Assembly: GCA_934621385.1 (NCBI GenBank)
Contig: CAKTUI010000030.1
Location: 1 to 33,964 of the forward strand
From: an uncultured Kiritimatiellota bacterium
Lineage (GTDB): Bacteria; Verrucomicrobiota; Kiritimatiellia; RFP12; UBA1067
Reading direction: 5' to 3'
DNA: 33,964 bases
The position numbers were made by a program, and so were the translations under genes. This document shows positions 15,660 through 23,421 of this stretch, piece after piece (positions within the stretch are counted from its first letter, which is position 1; each line of letters opens with the position of its first letter). The notes below the pieces were generated by a model, which ran no database searches, had not been told where the DNA came from, and was given only the letters and a program-made list of their open reading frames with translations.

Positions 15660-17933
15660 ATGGAATCAACGACGGCGGCTAAAAAACTCAGTGAAATGGC
15701 GGCGCGCATTCGTGAAATGCGCGAAATTGTCGGCTATACAATTGAGAAGATGGCGCGGTTGACCAATGTTTCCGTGCGTCGCTATGCGGCGGTGGAGGCG
15801 GGAGTGGAGGATCCGTCCTTCACGTTCCTGCACAAGTGCGCGATTGCGTTCGGCGTGGACATCACGGCCCTTCTTGAGGGGCACAGCACGAAACTTTCGA
15901 ACTACATGGTGACGCGCAAGGGCATGGGGACCATCACGGCCAAGGAGGATGGCATCACGATTCAGAACCTCGCCGCGATGTTCCGCAATCGCCTGGCGAC
16001 GCCTTACTACGTTACCTACAACTACGAGGAGAAGTTGCAGGATGCGCCAATCCATACGACGACGCACGCCGGGCAGGAGTTTGATTTGGTTCTGAAGGGG
16101 TCCTTGAAGGTTCGCATTGGCGAGCACGTCGAGACGCTGAAGGAGGGCGACAGCATTTTCTACAAGTCCTCTACGCCGCATGGGATGATTGCCGTTGGCG
16201 GCACGGACTGCACGTTTCTGGCGATGATTATGGCAGGAACGGAGGAGGAACAGCGTCAGGCGATGGAAATCGACGGCTTGCGTCCGCGCAAACGCCGTTC
16301 CCCCGTCGTCGCCAAGTACCTTGACGTACTGGAGGACGAGCATGGATGCCTCCAGCACATTCGATTCAAGGACACGGAGAAGTTCAATTTTGCGTTCGAC
16401 ATCATGGACAATCTCGCCAAGCGCGACCCCAATGGCCTCGCGCTTCTCCATGTGTCCGAGGACTTCACTGAACGGCGGTTCACGTTCAAGGACATCATGG
16501 AGGCCTCGAACCAGGCGGCGAACTACTTCACTTCGCTTGGAATCGGCAAGGGTGACAAGGTGATGCTTGTCCTGAAGCGTCATTACCAGTTCTGGTTCTC
16601 GATTCTTGGACTTCACAAGATTGGCGCGGTTGTCATACCGGCGACGAACCAACTGATGGATCACGACTTCACCTATCGTTTCCAGGCGGGCGACGTCAAG
16701 GCCATTCTCTGCACGGCCGACGGCGAGACGGCCCTTCATGCCGAGCGGGCGATGAAGGAGATTGGACGCGATCTCATCAAGGTCATTGTGAACGGTCGGC
16801 GCGAAGGCTGGCGTCCGTTTGACGATGAGTGCCCGGCCTGTTCGCGTCAGTTCGAGCGACCGGCGGATGCGGCGTGTGGGGACGACCCGATGGTAATGTT
16901 CTTCACATCCGGCACGACGGGCTATCCGAAGATGGCCCTGCACAGCCACAAGTATGCGCTTGGACACTACGTGACGGCGAAGTACTGGCATCTCGTCGAG
17001 CGCGGCGGATTGCATTTCACGATTTCGGAGACGGGCTGGGGCAAGGCGCTGTGGGGCAAGCTCTACGGCCAGTGGCTGTGCGAAGGTTCGGTCTTTGTCT
17101 ACGATTTCGCGCGTTTTGACGCGGATAAGGTTCTGCCCATGTTCGCGAAGTACGGCATCACGACGTTCTGCGCCCCGCCGACAATCTACCGCATGCTCAT
17201 CAAGCAGGACATCTCGAAGTACGACCTCACGTCCATTCGCCACGCGACGACGGCGGGCGAGGCGTTGAATCCAGAGGTGTTCATCCAGTTCGAGAAGGCG
17301 ACGGGGCTTCGGATTTGCGAGGGTTTTGGACAGACCGAGATGACGCTGGGCATCGGCAACCTGATTGGCGACGAACTGCGTCCCGGCTCGATGGGCAAGC
17401 CAGTTCCCGACTACAACATCGATCTTGTGGACGAGAATGGGAAGTCCGTTCCGCCCGGTGAGCACGGGGAAATCGTGATTCGCCGCGAGCGCGACGAGCA
17501 CCAGCCCGGAATCTTCCTCGGCTACTACAAGGACGAGGAGAAGACGGCGGAAGTGTGGCGCGGCGGAATGTACCATACGGGCGACCTCGCCTGGAAGGAC
17601 GAGGACGGCTACTACTACTATGTTGGCCGCGCTGATGACGTCATCAAGTCGTCCGGCTATCGGATTGGTCCGGCCGAGATTGAGAATGTCATTATGGAGT
17701 TGCCCTATGTCCTGGAGTGCGGCGTTTCCGCTGCGCCGGACGAGGTGCGCGGGCAGGTCGTGAAGGCCTCCATCGTGCTCGTCAAGGGCAAGGTGGGCGA
17801 CGAGGCCCTGAAGAAGGAGATTCAGGAGTATGTCAAGAAGCACACCGCGCCCTACAAGTATCCGCGAATCGTCGTCTTCAGGGATGAATTGCCGAAGACG
17901 ATTAGTGGCAAGATTCAGCGCAACCTGCTCTGA
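15660..17933 (+). CDS. Fusion of XRE-type HTH, cupin and AMP-forming acyl-CoA synthetase
   Basis: The 757-aa product has three parts. Residues about 10-70 are a Cro/C1-type helix-turn-helix (MREIVGYTIEKMARLTNVSVRRYAAVE). Residues about 110-190 are a cupin barrel (HAGQEFDLVLKGSLKVRIGEH, ending with HGM). Residues about 230-757 are a complete ANL synthetase with FFTSGTTGYPKM around residues 414-425, GFGQTEMTLGIG, YHTGDLAWKDEDGYYYYVGRADDVIKSSGYR-type hinge, and the catalytic Lys751 in ISGKIQ. In other anaerobes the HTH-cupin regulator and the synthetase are usually separate genes next to this oxidoreductase. The fusion could allow substrate sensing and promoter control in one chain. ATG 15660 has a good AGGA; ATG 15642 and GTG 15618 are in-frame alternatives. 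Confidence 0.88.
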   Translation: MESTTAAKKLSEMAARIREMREIVGYTIEKMARLTNVSVRRYAAVEAGVEDPSFTFLHKCAIAFGVDITALLEGHSTKLSNYMVTRKGMGTITAKEDGITIQNLAAMFRNRLATPYYVTYNYEEKLQDAPIHTTTHAGQEFDLVLKGSLKVRIGEHVETLKEGDSIFYKSSTPHGMIAVGGTDCTFLAMIMAGTEEEQRQAMEIDGLRPRKRRSPVVAKYLDVLEDEHGCLQHIRFKDTEKFNFAFDIMDNLAKRDPNGLALLHVSEDFTERRFTFKDIMEASNQAANYFTSLGIGKGDKVMLVLKRHYQFWFSILGLHKIGAVVIPATNQLMDHDFTYRFQAGDVKAILCTADGETALHAERAMKEIGRDLIKVIVNGRREGWRPFDDECPACSRQFERPADAACGDDPMVMFFTSGTTGYPKMALHSHKYALGHYVTAKYWHLVERGGLHFTISETGWGKALWGKLYGQWLCEGSVFVYDFARFDADKVLPMFAKYGITTFCAPPTIYRMLIKQDISKYDLTSIRHATTAGEALNPEVFIQFEKATGLRICEGFGQTEMTLGIGNLIGDELRPGSMGKPVPDYNIDLVDENGKSVPPGEHGEIVIRRERDEHQPGIFLGYYKDEEKTAEVWRGGMYHTGDLAWKDEDGYYYYVGRADDVIKSSGYRIGPAEIENVIMELPYVLECGVSAAPDEVRGQVVKASIVLVKGKVGDEALKKEIQEYVKKHTAPYKYPRIVVFRDELPKTISGKIQRNLL

Positions 17934-17944
17934 GACCTGACGCA

Positions 17945-18640
17945 ATGCCCAAGCGCATCACCATTTTCGCCGGTCACTACGGCAGTGGAAAGACGAATAT
18001 CGCCCTGAACTATGCGCGATACCTGAAGTCGCTTGGCGGACGAGTCTCCGTGGCGGATCTCGACATTGTCAATCCCTACTTTCGAACGAAGGACAGCGCG
18101 GCGGAACTCGCGGCGGAGGGCATTGGGCTTGTTGTCTCGGAGTTCGCCAACTCGAATGTCGACTTCCCGGCAATGCCGAAGGAGATTTATGCGCTTGTCG
18201 CCGAGCGTGACGAGCGCGTGGTCATGGATGTTGGCGGCGACGACCGCGGGGCCTTGGCGCTCGGGCGCTATGTGCCCGACATTCGGGAGGAGGGGGACTA
18301 CGAGATGCTGGCCGTTGTGAATGCCAGCCGCCCCCTGACGCGCACGGTGGGCGATACGGTGGACGTGCTGCGCGAAATCGAGTGCGCGTGTGCCCTGCCG
18401 TTTACGGGAATCGTCAACAATACGAATCTTGGGTGCGAGACGCGTGCTGAGGATGTGCAACGCTCAGTCGATTATGCGGCGGGAATTGCGCGTCGGATGG
18501 GCATTTCCGTGCGCTTCACATGCGCCGAAACACACGTGGCGAAGAGTCTGGACGGATGCGTAGAGAATGTCTTCGCTCTCAGACTTCAGAAACTTTACTA
18601 TCAACTAAGCGAGGTGACGAATGGCAAAACTGACATTTGA
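17945..18640 (+). CDS. P-loop ATPase of the CooC/MinD-like type
   Basis: The 231-aa product begins with a Walker A loop GHYGSGKT (residues 10-17), then DLDIVNPYFRTKD (Switch I-like) and VMDVGGDDRGA (Walker B-like), fitting the SIMIBI/MinD class. The lysine preceding the loop that marks true deviant Walker A proteins is not seen. It lies 11 bases after the synthetase and overlaps the ferredoxin gene by 20 bases. Genes like this often accompany VOR/KOR-type oxidoreductases; a role in cluster or cofactor insertion is plausible but unproven. Confidence 0.75.
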   Translation: MPKRITIFAGHYGSGKTNIALNYARYLKSLGGRVSVADLDIVNPYFRTKDSAAELAAEGIGLVVSEFANSNVDFPAMPKEIYALVAERDERVVMDVGGDDRGALALGRYVPDIREEGDYEMLAVVNASRPLTRTVGDTVDVLREIECACALPFTGIVNNTNLGCETRAEDVQRSVDYAAGIARRMGISVRFTCAETHVAKSLDGCVENVFALRLQKLYYQLSEVTNGKTDI

Positions 18641-18827
18641 GGAAGACCTTTGCAAAGGCTGTGGACTCTGCGTCCAGGCCTGTCCGAAAAAGATACTTGC
18701 GCTTTCGAAGACGCGGCTGAACCGAAAGGGCCATGCGCCCGTTGAACTGACGAATCCGGAGGCGTGCGCGGGTTGTATGTGCTGTGCGCTGATGTGCCCG
18801 GATTGCGTGATTACCGTGGAACGCTAA
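18621..18827 (+). CDS. 2[4Fe-4S] ferredoxin-type subunit of the 2-oxoacid oxidoreductase
   Basis: The 68-aa product has two cluster-binding motifs: Cys11, 14, 17, 21 (CKGCGLCVQACP) and Cys49, 52, 55, 59 (CAGCMCCALMCP). It matches the small delta subunit of four-subunit 2-oxoacid:ferredoxin oxidoreductases, which carries electrons from the TPP subunit to free ferredoxin. Two extra cysteines (54, 62) lie in the second site. The start lies inside the end of the preceding ATPase gene. The alpha subunit gene follows 13 bases later. Confidence 0.9.
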   Translation: MAKLTFEEDLCKGCGLCVQACPKKILALSKTRLNRKGHAPVELTNPEACAGCMCCALMCPDCVITVER

Positions 18828-18840
18828 GAAAGGGGATGTT

Positions 18841-19905
18841 ATGAGCGAGAAAGTCCTGATGAAGGGGAATGAGGCGATTGCTGAATCGGCCATTCGTGCT
18901 GGTTGCCGCCACTACTACGGCTATCCCATTACGCCGCAGACGGAAATCGCCGCCTATATGGCCAAGCGGATGCCGAAGATTGGTGGGACGTTCCTTCAGG
19001 CCGAGAGTGAAATCGCCGCGATCAACATGGTCTATGGGACGGCTTCCACGGGCCGACGCGTGATGACGAGTTCCTCGTCGCCGGGCATTTCTCTCAAGAC
19101 GGAGGGCATTTCCTATCTCGCGGGTTCCGATCTGCCGGCTCTGATTGTGAATGTGCAGCGCGGCGGTCCGGGACTTGGCGGCATCCAGCCTTCGCAGGCG
19201 GACTACTTTCTCGCCACCCGTGGTCCGGGGCACGGAGACTTTCATGTCATCGTACTTGCTCCGGCCAGTGTTCAGGAGATGGCCGATTTGACGCGAAAGG
19301 CGTTTGAGTTGGCCGAGAAATACCGTATGCCGGCCATGTTGCTGGCGGACGGTACGATGGGACAGATGATGGAGCCCGTTGTCCTGCCCGAACCATGCGA
19401 GGATTCGCCTGCAGCCCCGTCATGGGCGACAACGGGGACCGAGATGAAGCGTCCGCACAATGTGATTACCTCCCTCTACCTCAAGCCAACGGACCTTGAA
19501 CGGACGAACCTTGAGCGCTTTAAGCGCTATGAGCGACTGGTCGCGGAAGAGCCGATGTGGGAGAGCTACCTGATGGACGATGCCGACATCTGCATCGTTT
19601 CGACAGGCATCACCGCTCGTGTCTCGAAGAACGCGATTGTGGAGGCGCGTAAGCGCGGCATTCGGGTCGGTATGATTCGCCCGATTACGCTTTATCCGTT
19701 CCCGAGCGTTCCCCTGGCAAAGGCGGCGGAGAAGGTGAAGAACTTCCTGTGCGTGGAACTGAACATGGGGCAGATGATTGAAGACGTGCGTCTTGCCATC
19801 GGCTGTTCGCGTCCGGTTTCGCTCTGCAACCGCGTCGGCGGCATGATTCCATCGACGGACGAGGTGTTGGCGGCGATTGAGAACTTGAATGGAAGGGGGT
19901 GCTAA
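18841..19905 (+). CDS. vorB: 2-oxoacid:ferredoxin oxidoreductase alpha subunit (VorB-like)
   Basis: The 354-aa product is the alpha subunit that pairs with the TPP subunit to decarboxylate a 2-oxoacid to acyl-CoA, or the reverse, using ferredoxin. The typical features are LMKGNEAIAESAIRAG, YYGYPITPQTEIAAYMAKRMP, a central domain with QRGGPGLGGIQPSQADY, and a C-terminal transketolase-like domain (CIVSTGITARVSKNAI). Overall length and motifs are closest to the branched-chain (2-oxoisovalerate, VOR) enzymes, but a 2-oxoglutarate or aryl-pyruvate enzyme is not excluded. An AAAGGGG ribosome-binding site at 18829-18835 supports the start. Confidence 0.88.
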   Translation: MSEKVLMKGNEAIAESAIRAGCRHYYGYPITPQTEIAAYMAKRMPKIGGTFLQAESEIAAINMVYGTASTGRRVMTSSSSPGISLKTEGISYLAGSDLPALIVNVQRGGPGLGGIQPSQADYFLATRGPGHGDFHVIVLAPASVQEMADLTRKAFELAEKYRMPAMLLADGTMGQMMEPVVLPEPCEDSPAAPSWATTGTEMKRPHNVITSLYLKPTDLERTNLERFKRYERLVAEEPMWESYLMDDADICIVSTGITARVSKNAIVEARKRGIRVGMIRPITLYPFPSVPLAKAAEKVKNFLCVELNMGQMIEDVRLAIGCSRPVSLCNRVGGMIPSTDEVLAAIENLNGRGC

Positions 19906-19906
19906 G

Positions 19907-20647
19907 ATGGCAATCGTATTTCAGAAGCCGAAGTCGCTGACGGATGCGACATTCCACTACTGTCCCGGCTGTACGCACGGCATCGTTCACCGGTTGGTCG
20001 CCGAGGCGATTGACGAACTGGGAATCGAAGGGCGCACGATTGGCATTGCGCCGGTCGGCTGTTCGGTCATGGCCTACGACTACTTCGCGTGTGACATGAT
20101 TGAGGCCGCCCATGGCCGTGCGCCGGCGGTGGCGACGGGCGTGAAGCGTTCGATGCCCGATCGCATCGTCTTCACCTACCAGGGGGACGGGGACTTGGCG
20201 TCCATCGGACTCTGCGAGACGGTCAGCGCGGCCTGCCGTGGCGAGAACATCACGATTATCTTCATCAACAATGCAATTTATGGCATGACGGGTGGCCAGA
20301 TGGCGCCGACATCCCTGATTGGGCAGGTGACGCAGACATCGCCTTACGGGCGTGACCCGAAGACCCAGGGGCTGCCGATTCGCATTTGCGAACTCCTTGC
20401 CTCCCTGGACGCGCCCGCCTATCTGGCGCGGGTGACCGTGAACAGCGTGGCACATGTTCGGACGGCGAAGAAGGCAATCCTGAAGGCCTTTCGGAATCAG
20501 GTCGAGGGCAAGGGCTTTTCGCTCGTCGAGGTCCTGTCGAGCTGCCCGACAAACTGGGGGCTGACGCCGGAGAAGGCTCTCACGTGGATTGACGAGAAGA
20601 TGATACCGGTCTATCCGCTCGGTGTCTTTAAGGACAAGGAGGACTGA
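19907..20647 (+). CDS. 2-oxoacid:ferredoxin oxidoreductase beta (TPP-binding) subunit
   Basis: The 246-aa product binds thiamine diphosphate. Family marks are YCPGCTHGI near the N-terminus, PVGCSVMAYDYF, and the TPP/Mg signature GDGDLASIG through FINNAIYGMTGGQMAPTS. ATG 19907 is preferred over an in-frame ATG at 19889 because GGAAGGGGG (19890-19898) sits at a proper distance and 19889 would overlap the alpha gene. It forms the catalytic core with the alpha subunit. Confidence 0.9.
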   Translation: MAIVFQKPKSLTDATFHYCPGCTHGIVHRLVAEAIDELGIEGRTIGIAPVGCSVMAYDYFACDMIEAAHGRAPAVATGVKRSMPDRIVFTYQGDGDLASIGLCETVSAACRGENITIIFINNAIYGMTGGQMAPTSLIGQVTQTSPYGRDPKTQGLPIRICELLASLDAPAYLARVTVNSVAHVRTAKKAILKAFRNQVEGKGFSLVEVLSSCPTNWGLTPEKALTWIDEKMIPVYPLGVFKDKED

Positions 20648-20649
20648 CC

Positions 20650-21198
20650 ATGGAGCAGAAGGAAGTGATTATGGCCGGCTTTGGCGGGCAGGGCCTTCTC
20701 TTTTCAGGGAAGGTTCTTGCCTACGCGGGGCTGATTGAGGGGCGGGAGTTGAGCTGGTTGCCGTCCTATGGACCGGAGATGCGCGGCGGAACGTGCAATT
20801 GCAGCGTGATTCTGGGTGATGACCCGATTGGTTCGCCAATCATTGCACACCCGAACGTGCTCATGGTGATGAACACACCGTCGCTCGACAAGTATGAGTC
20901 CGAGGTCGCTCCCGGAGGGCTTATCTTCGTCGACTCCTCGCTCATTACACGCAAGGTCACGCGGACGGATGTCGAGGTCGTCTACATCCCGGCGACGGCT
21001 ATGGCCACGGAAATGAAGGCGACGGCCCTTGCCAATATGGTGATTCTCGGGGCAATCGTCGAGCGTACGCAGTGCGTGAAATGGGAGAGCATGGCACTGG
21101 CTCTGAAACACGTCATTTCGGTGCGTAAGGCGGCTCTCTTCGACTTGAATGTCAAGGCAATTGAGGCTGGTCGTGACTTTATTCGCTGTGGAAAGTGA
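20650..21198 (+). CDS. 2-oxoacid:ferredoxin oxidoreductase gamma subunit
   Basis: The 182-aa product has the gamma-domain motif IMAGFGGQGLLFSGKVLAYAG and SYGPEMRGGTCNCSVI, which bind coenzyme A in this family. The gene starts two bases after the beta subunit stop. With the ferredoxin, alpha and beta genes it completes a four-subunit enzyme. In context with the synthetase, the set could either activate branched or aryl acids and reductively carboxylate them to 2-oxoacids for amino-acid synthesis, or run in the fermentative direction. Confidence 0.9.
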   Translation: MEQKEVIMAGFGGQGLLFSGKVLAYAGLIEGRELSWLPSYGPEMRGGTCNCSVILGDDPIGSPIIAHPNVLMVMNTPSLDKYESEVAPGGLIFVDSSLITRKVTRTDVEVVYIPATAMATEMKATALANMVILGAIVERTQCVKWESMALALKHVISVRKAALFDLNVKAIEAGRDFIRCGK

Positions 21199-21212
21199 TG
21201 CGGAAGAACTGA

Positions 21213-22754
21213 ATGGAGAATGAGGGTATGGCAACGAAATTCAAATGGCAGTGGTTTGGAACGGGCCTGATGCGCCAGGTGAAGCTGAGGTCGGGCGAGG
21301 ATCTCGTGCACTTGTCCGAACTGGACAAGAAGCGCTGGATGGCGATCTCGATGCCGACGGAGGGCGTTCGCTTTGATCGTCGGATGCTGGAACTGATGGA
21401 TACGGATGGGGACGGGCGAATCCGCACGGCGGAGGTTCTTGCGTCCATTGACTTCCTGAAGACCAGGAACGTCAATCTCGACGACATCTTCCATCCGACG
21501 GAAGCGGATGAGAAGAAGTTGAGTGAGGTGCTCGCCCGACAGGCCGACTTGGCCGGGCAAAAGCCGTCTGCAGAGGATTTGAAGGCACTCGCCGCATGGG
21601 AGGAGAAGGGCAAGGATCCGACCATCGCTATTTTGGGTGAACGGACGGCGACGGCCGACGCTGCGCTTGCGGCCGTTGAAAAGACGATTGACGGCTTCTT
21701 CACGCCGCCGGAGGATATGCCGCTCGTCACCGATGAGCCGGACAGGGTTCTGCCGCTGGTCGACCACATCAACCCGAAGTACCTTGAGGCGATACTTAAC
21801 TTTGCCGAGAAGTGCGTCAAGCCAATTCTCGGCGAACGGACGACTCTTGCGCGGTTGGACTGGAAGAAGATTAAGGCCGCCTTTGCGCCGTACCGTGCAT
21901 GGGTTGCGTCCAAGCCGATCGTTTCAGCGGCGGCGAAGTCCGTTCTGGACGACGAGGAGCGTGAGTGCCGCTATCGTCTGCACCTGCTTGAGTTCCTTGA
22001 GAATTATGTCAATATGCGGCGGCTCTATTCGCTGGACGACCTTGCGATTTACCAGACGGGAACGCTTCGGATTGATGCGAAGGAATTGCGTCTCTGCTTC
22101 CATGTGGCGGGCGAGGCGGCGCATGCCGCGCTGGCCGAGAAATCCAAGTGCTGCGTCCTCTACCTGAAGTTGACGCGTCCAGCCGAAAAGGCCGAGCGGT
22201 CGGTTTGTGCGGTTGTGACGGCGGGAACTGTCGGCGGACTTTACGTCGGTCGAAACGGCGTCTTCTACGATCGCGACGGCAAGGACTGGGAGGCCGTTGT
22301 GACACGCATGGTCGAAAGCCAGGTCTCGCTTGCCGAGGCATTCTGGGCACCCTGGCGGAAGCTGGGCGAGGGCGTGGCCAAGGCTGTGAAGAAGTTCTTG
22401 GGTGACAAGCAGACTGAGTCGATGCAGAATGTCACGCCTGAGACGGCGAATCCGCAGGCCGGAGGTGCGGCTATGGCCAGTTCGGTCGCGGCGATTGGCA
22501 TCGGCATTGGCATGGTCGGTGCGGCCTGCGCCAGCATCATGGCGGCGGTCTCGACCATGGTCTGGTGGCAGGTTCTCGTTGCAATCGCCGCCGTCATCGC
22601 GGTCGTTTCGGTGCCAAGCGTCATCCTGACCTGGTTCAAACTGCGCCGTCGGGATCTGGGGGCCATTCTGAATGCCTGCGGATGGGCGATTAACCGCCCG
22701 ATGCGCTTCTCAATGCGTCTGGCGAGGACTTTCACCGCCTGTGCACGGCACTGA
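21213..22754 (+). CDS. EF-hand-containing membrane protein of unknown function
   Basis: The 513-aa product is not a family I can name. A single canonical EF-hand loop lies at residues 63-74 (DTDGDGRIRTAE, with Asp63, Asp65, Asp67 and Glu74), suggesting calcium binding. Residues about 75-400 are soluble and helix-rich. Residues about 430-485 contain two long hydrophobic segments (SSVAAIGIGIGMVGAACASIM and VLVAIAAVIAVVSVPSVIL) separated by a short loop. The C-terminus is basic (RRRDLGAILN, NRPMRFSMRLARTF). It starts 14 bases after the oxidoreductase, so it is cotranscribed, but no link in function is evident. ATG 21228 is an alternative start. Confidence 0.7.
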   Translation: MENEGMATKFKWQWFGTGLMRQVKLRSGEDLVHLSELDKKRWMAISMPTEGVRFDRRMLELMDTDGDGRIRTAEVLASIDFLKTRNVNLDDIFHPTEADEKKLSEVLARQADLAGQKPSAEDLKALAAWEEKGKDPTIAILGERTATADAALAAVEKTIDGFFTPPEDMPLVTDEPDRVLPLVDHINPKYLEAILNFAEKCVKPILGERTTLARLDWKKIKAAFAPYRAWVASKPIVSAAAKSVLDDEERECRYRLHLLEFLENYVNMRRLYSLDDLAIYQTGTLRIDAKELRLCFHVAGEAAHAALAEKSKCCVLYLKLTRPAEKAERSVCAVVTAGTVGGLYVGRNGVFYDRDGKDWEAVVTRMVESQVSLAEAFWAPWRKLGEGVAKAVKKFLGDKQTESMQNVTPETANPQAGGAAMASSVAAIGIGIGMVGAACASIMAAVSTMVWWQVLVAIAAVIAVVSVPSVILTWFKLRRRDLGAILNACGWAINRPMRFSMRLARTFTACARH

Positions 22755-22789
22755 CGGAAGGCGCGTCGCCGCGTCAGGAGATTGTCACG

Positions 22790-23341
22790 ATGTCCCTTGA
22801 GGCGAAGCTTGTCATCGAGGAGGCGACGGTCGAAATGGCTGCGGAACTGCGGGCCATTTATGCGCCATATGTTGCCGAGACGGCCGTTTCGTTTGAGTAT
22901 GACGTGCCGACGGTGGGTGAGTTTGCCACGCGAATCCGCCGCGTCACGTCGCGCTATCCGTGGCTCGTGGCGTGGTGGGATGGACGGATTGTCGGCTATG
23001 CCTACGCTGGCACATTCAAGGATCGCCGCGCCTACGACCGTTCGGTCGAACTCTCAATTTATGTGAAGGCGGGCTGTCATCGCGGCGGTGTTGGTCGTGC
23101 GCTTTACGCGGCACTTGAAGAGCGATTGGCGCGAATGGGCATAACCAATCTCTATGCCTGTATCGCCTATCCGAATGGCCGCGACGACCCTTACCTGAGC
23201 CTTGATAGCGTCCGCTTCCATGAGAGACTTGGATTCTGTGAGGTGGGGCGCTTTACTGATTGTGCGGACAAGTTCGGTCGGCTCTATTCCATGGTCTGGA
23301 TGGGCAAGAGGCTTCCGTGCGAGGATGGACACAAGATGTAA
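22790..23341 (+). CDS. GNAT N-acetyltransferase, phosphinothricin-acetyltransferase-like
   Basis: The 183-aa product matches the PAT/YwnH-type GNAT family, which acetylates the amino group of phosphinothricin, methionine sulfone or related compounds. Evidence includes the opening IYAPYVAETAVSFEYDVPT, WLVAWWDGRIVGYAYAG, and the acetyl-CoA binding segment HRGGVGRALYAALEERL, with ACIAYPN and FHERLGF after it. The natural substrate is not predictable. It sits 35 bases after the EF-hand protein and 80 bases before carB. Confidence 0.85.
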   Translation: MSLEAKLVIEEATVEMAAELRAIYAPYVAETAVSFEYDVPTVGEFATRIRRVTSRYPWLVAWWDGRIVGYAYAGTFKDRRAYDRSVELSIYVKAGCHRGGVGRALYAALEERLARMGITNLYACIAYPNGRDDPYLSLDSVRFHERLGFCEVGRFTDCADKFGRLYSMVWMGKRLPCEDGHKM

Positions 23342-23421
23342 AACGCGGCGATTCGACTTACGGCACTTGTAAAGAAGGAGCGGGGAAGCGCGGTTGTTGT
23401 GGGCATTGCCGTGGATTTGGC

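Noticed and set aside
15666..17945. 759-codon open frame on the - strand opposite the synthetase fusion
   Set aside because: Arginine- and leucine-rich shadow of a well-supported + strand gene, caused by high G+C codon use. The same applies to the 699-codon frame at 28863-30962.
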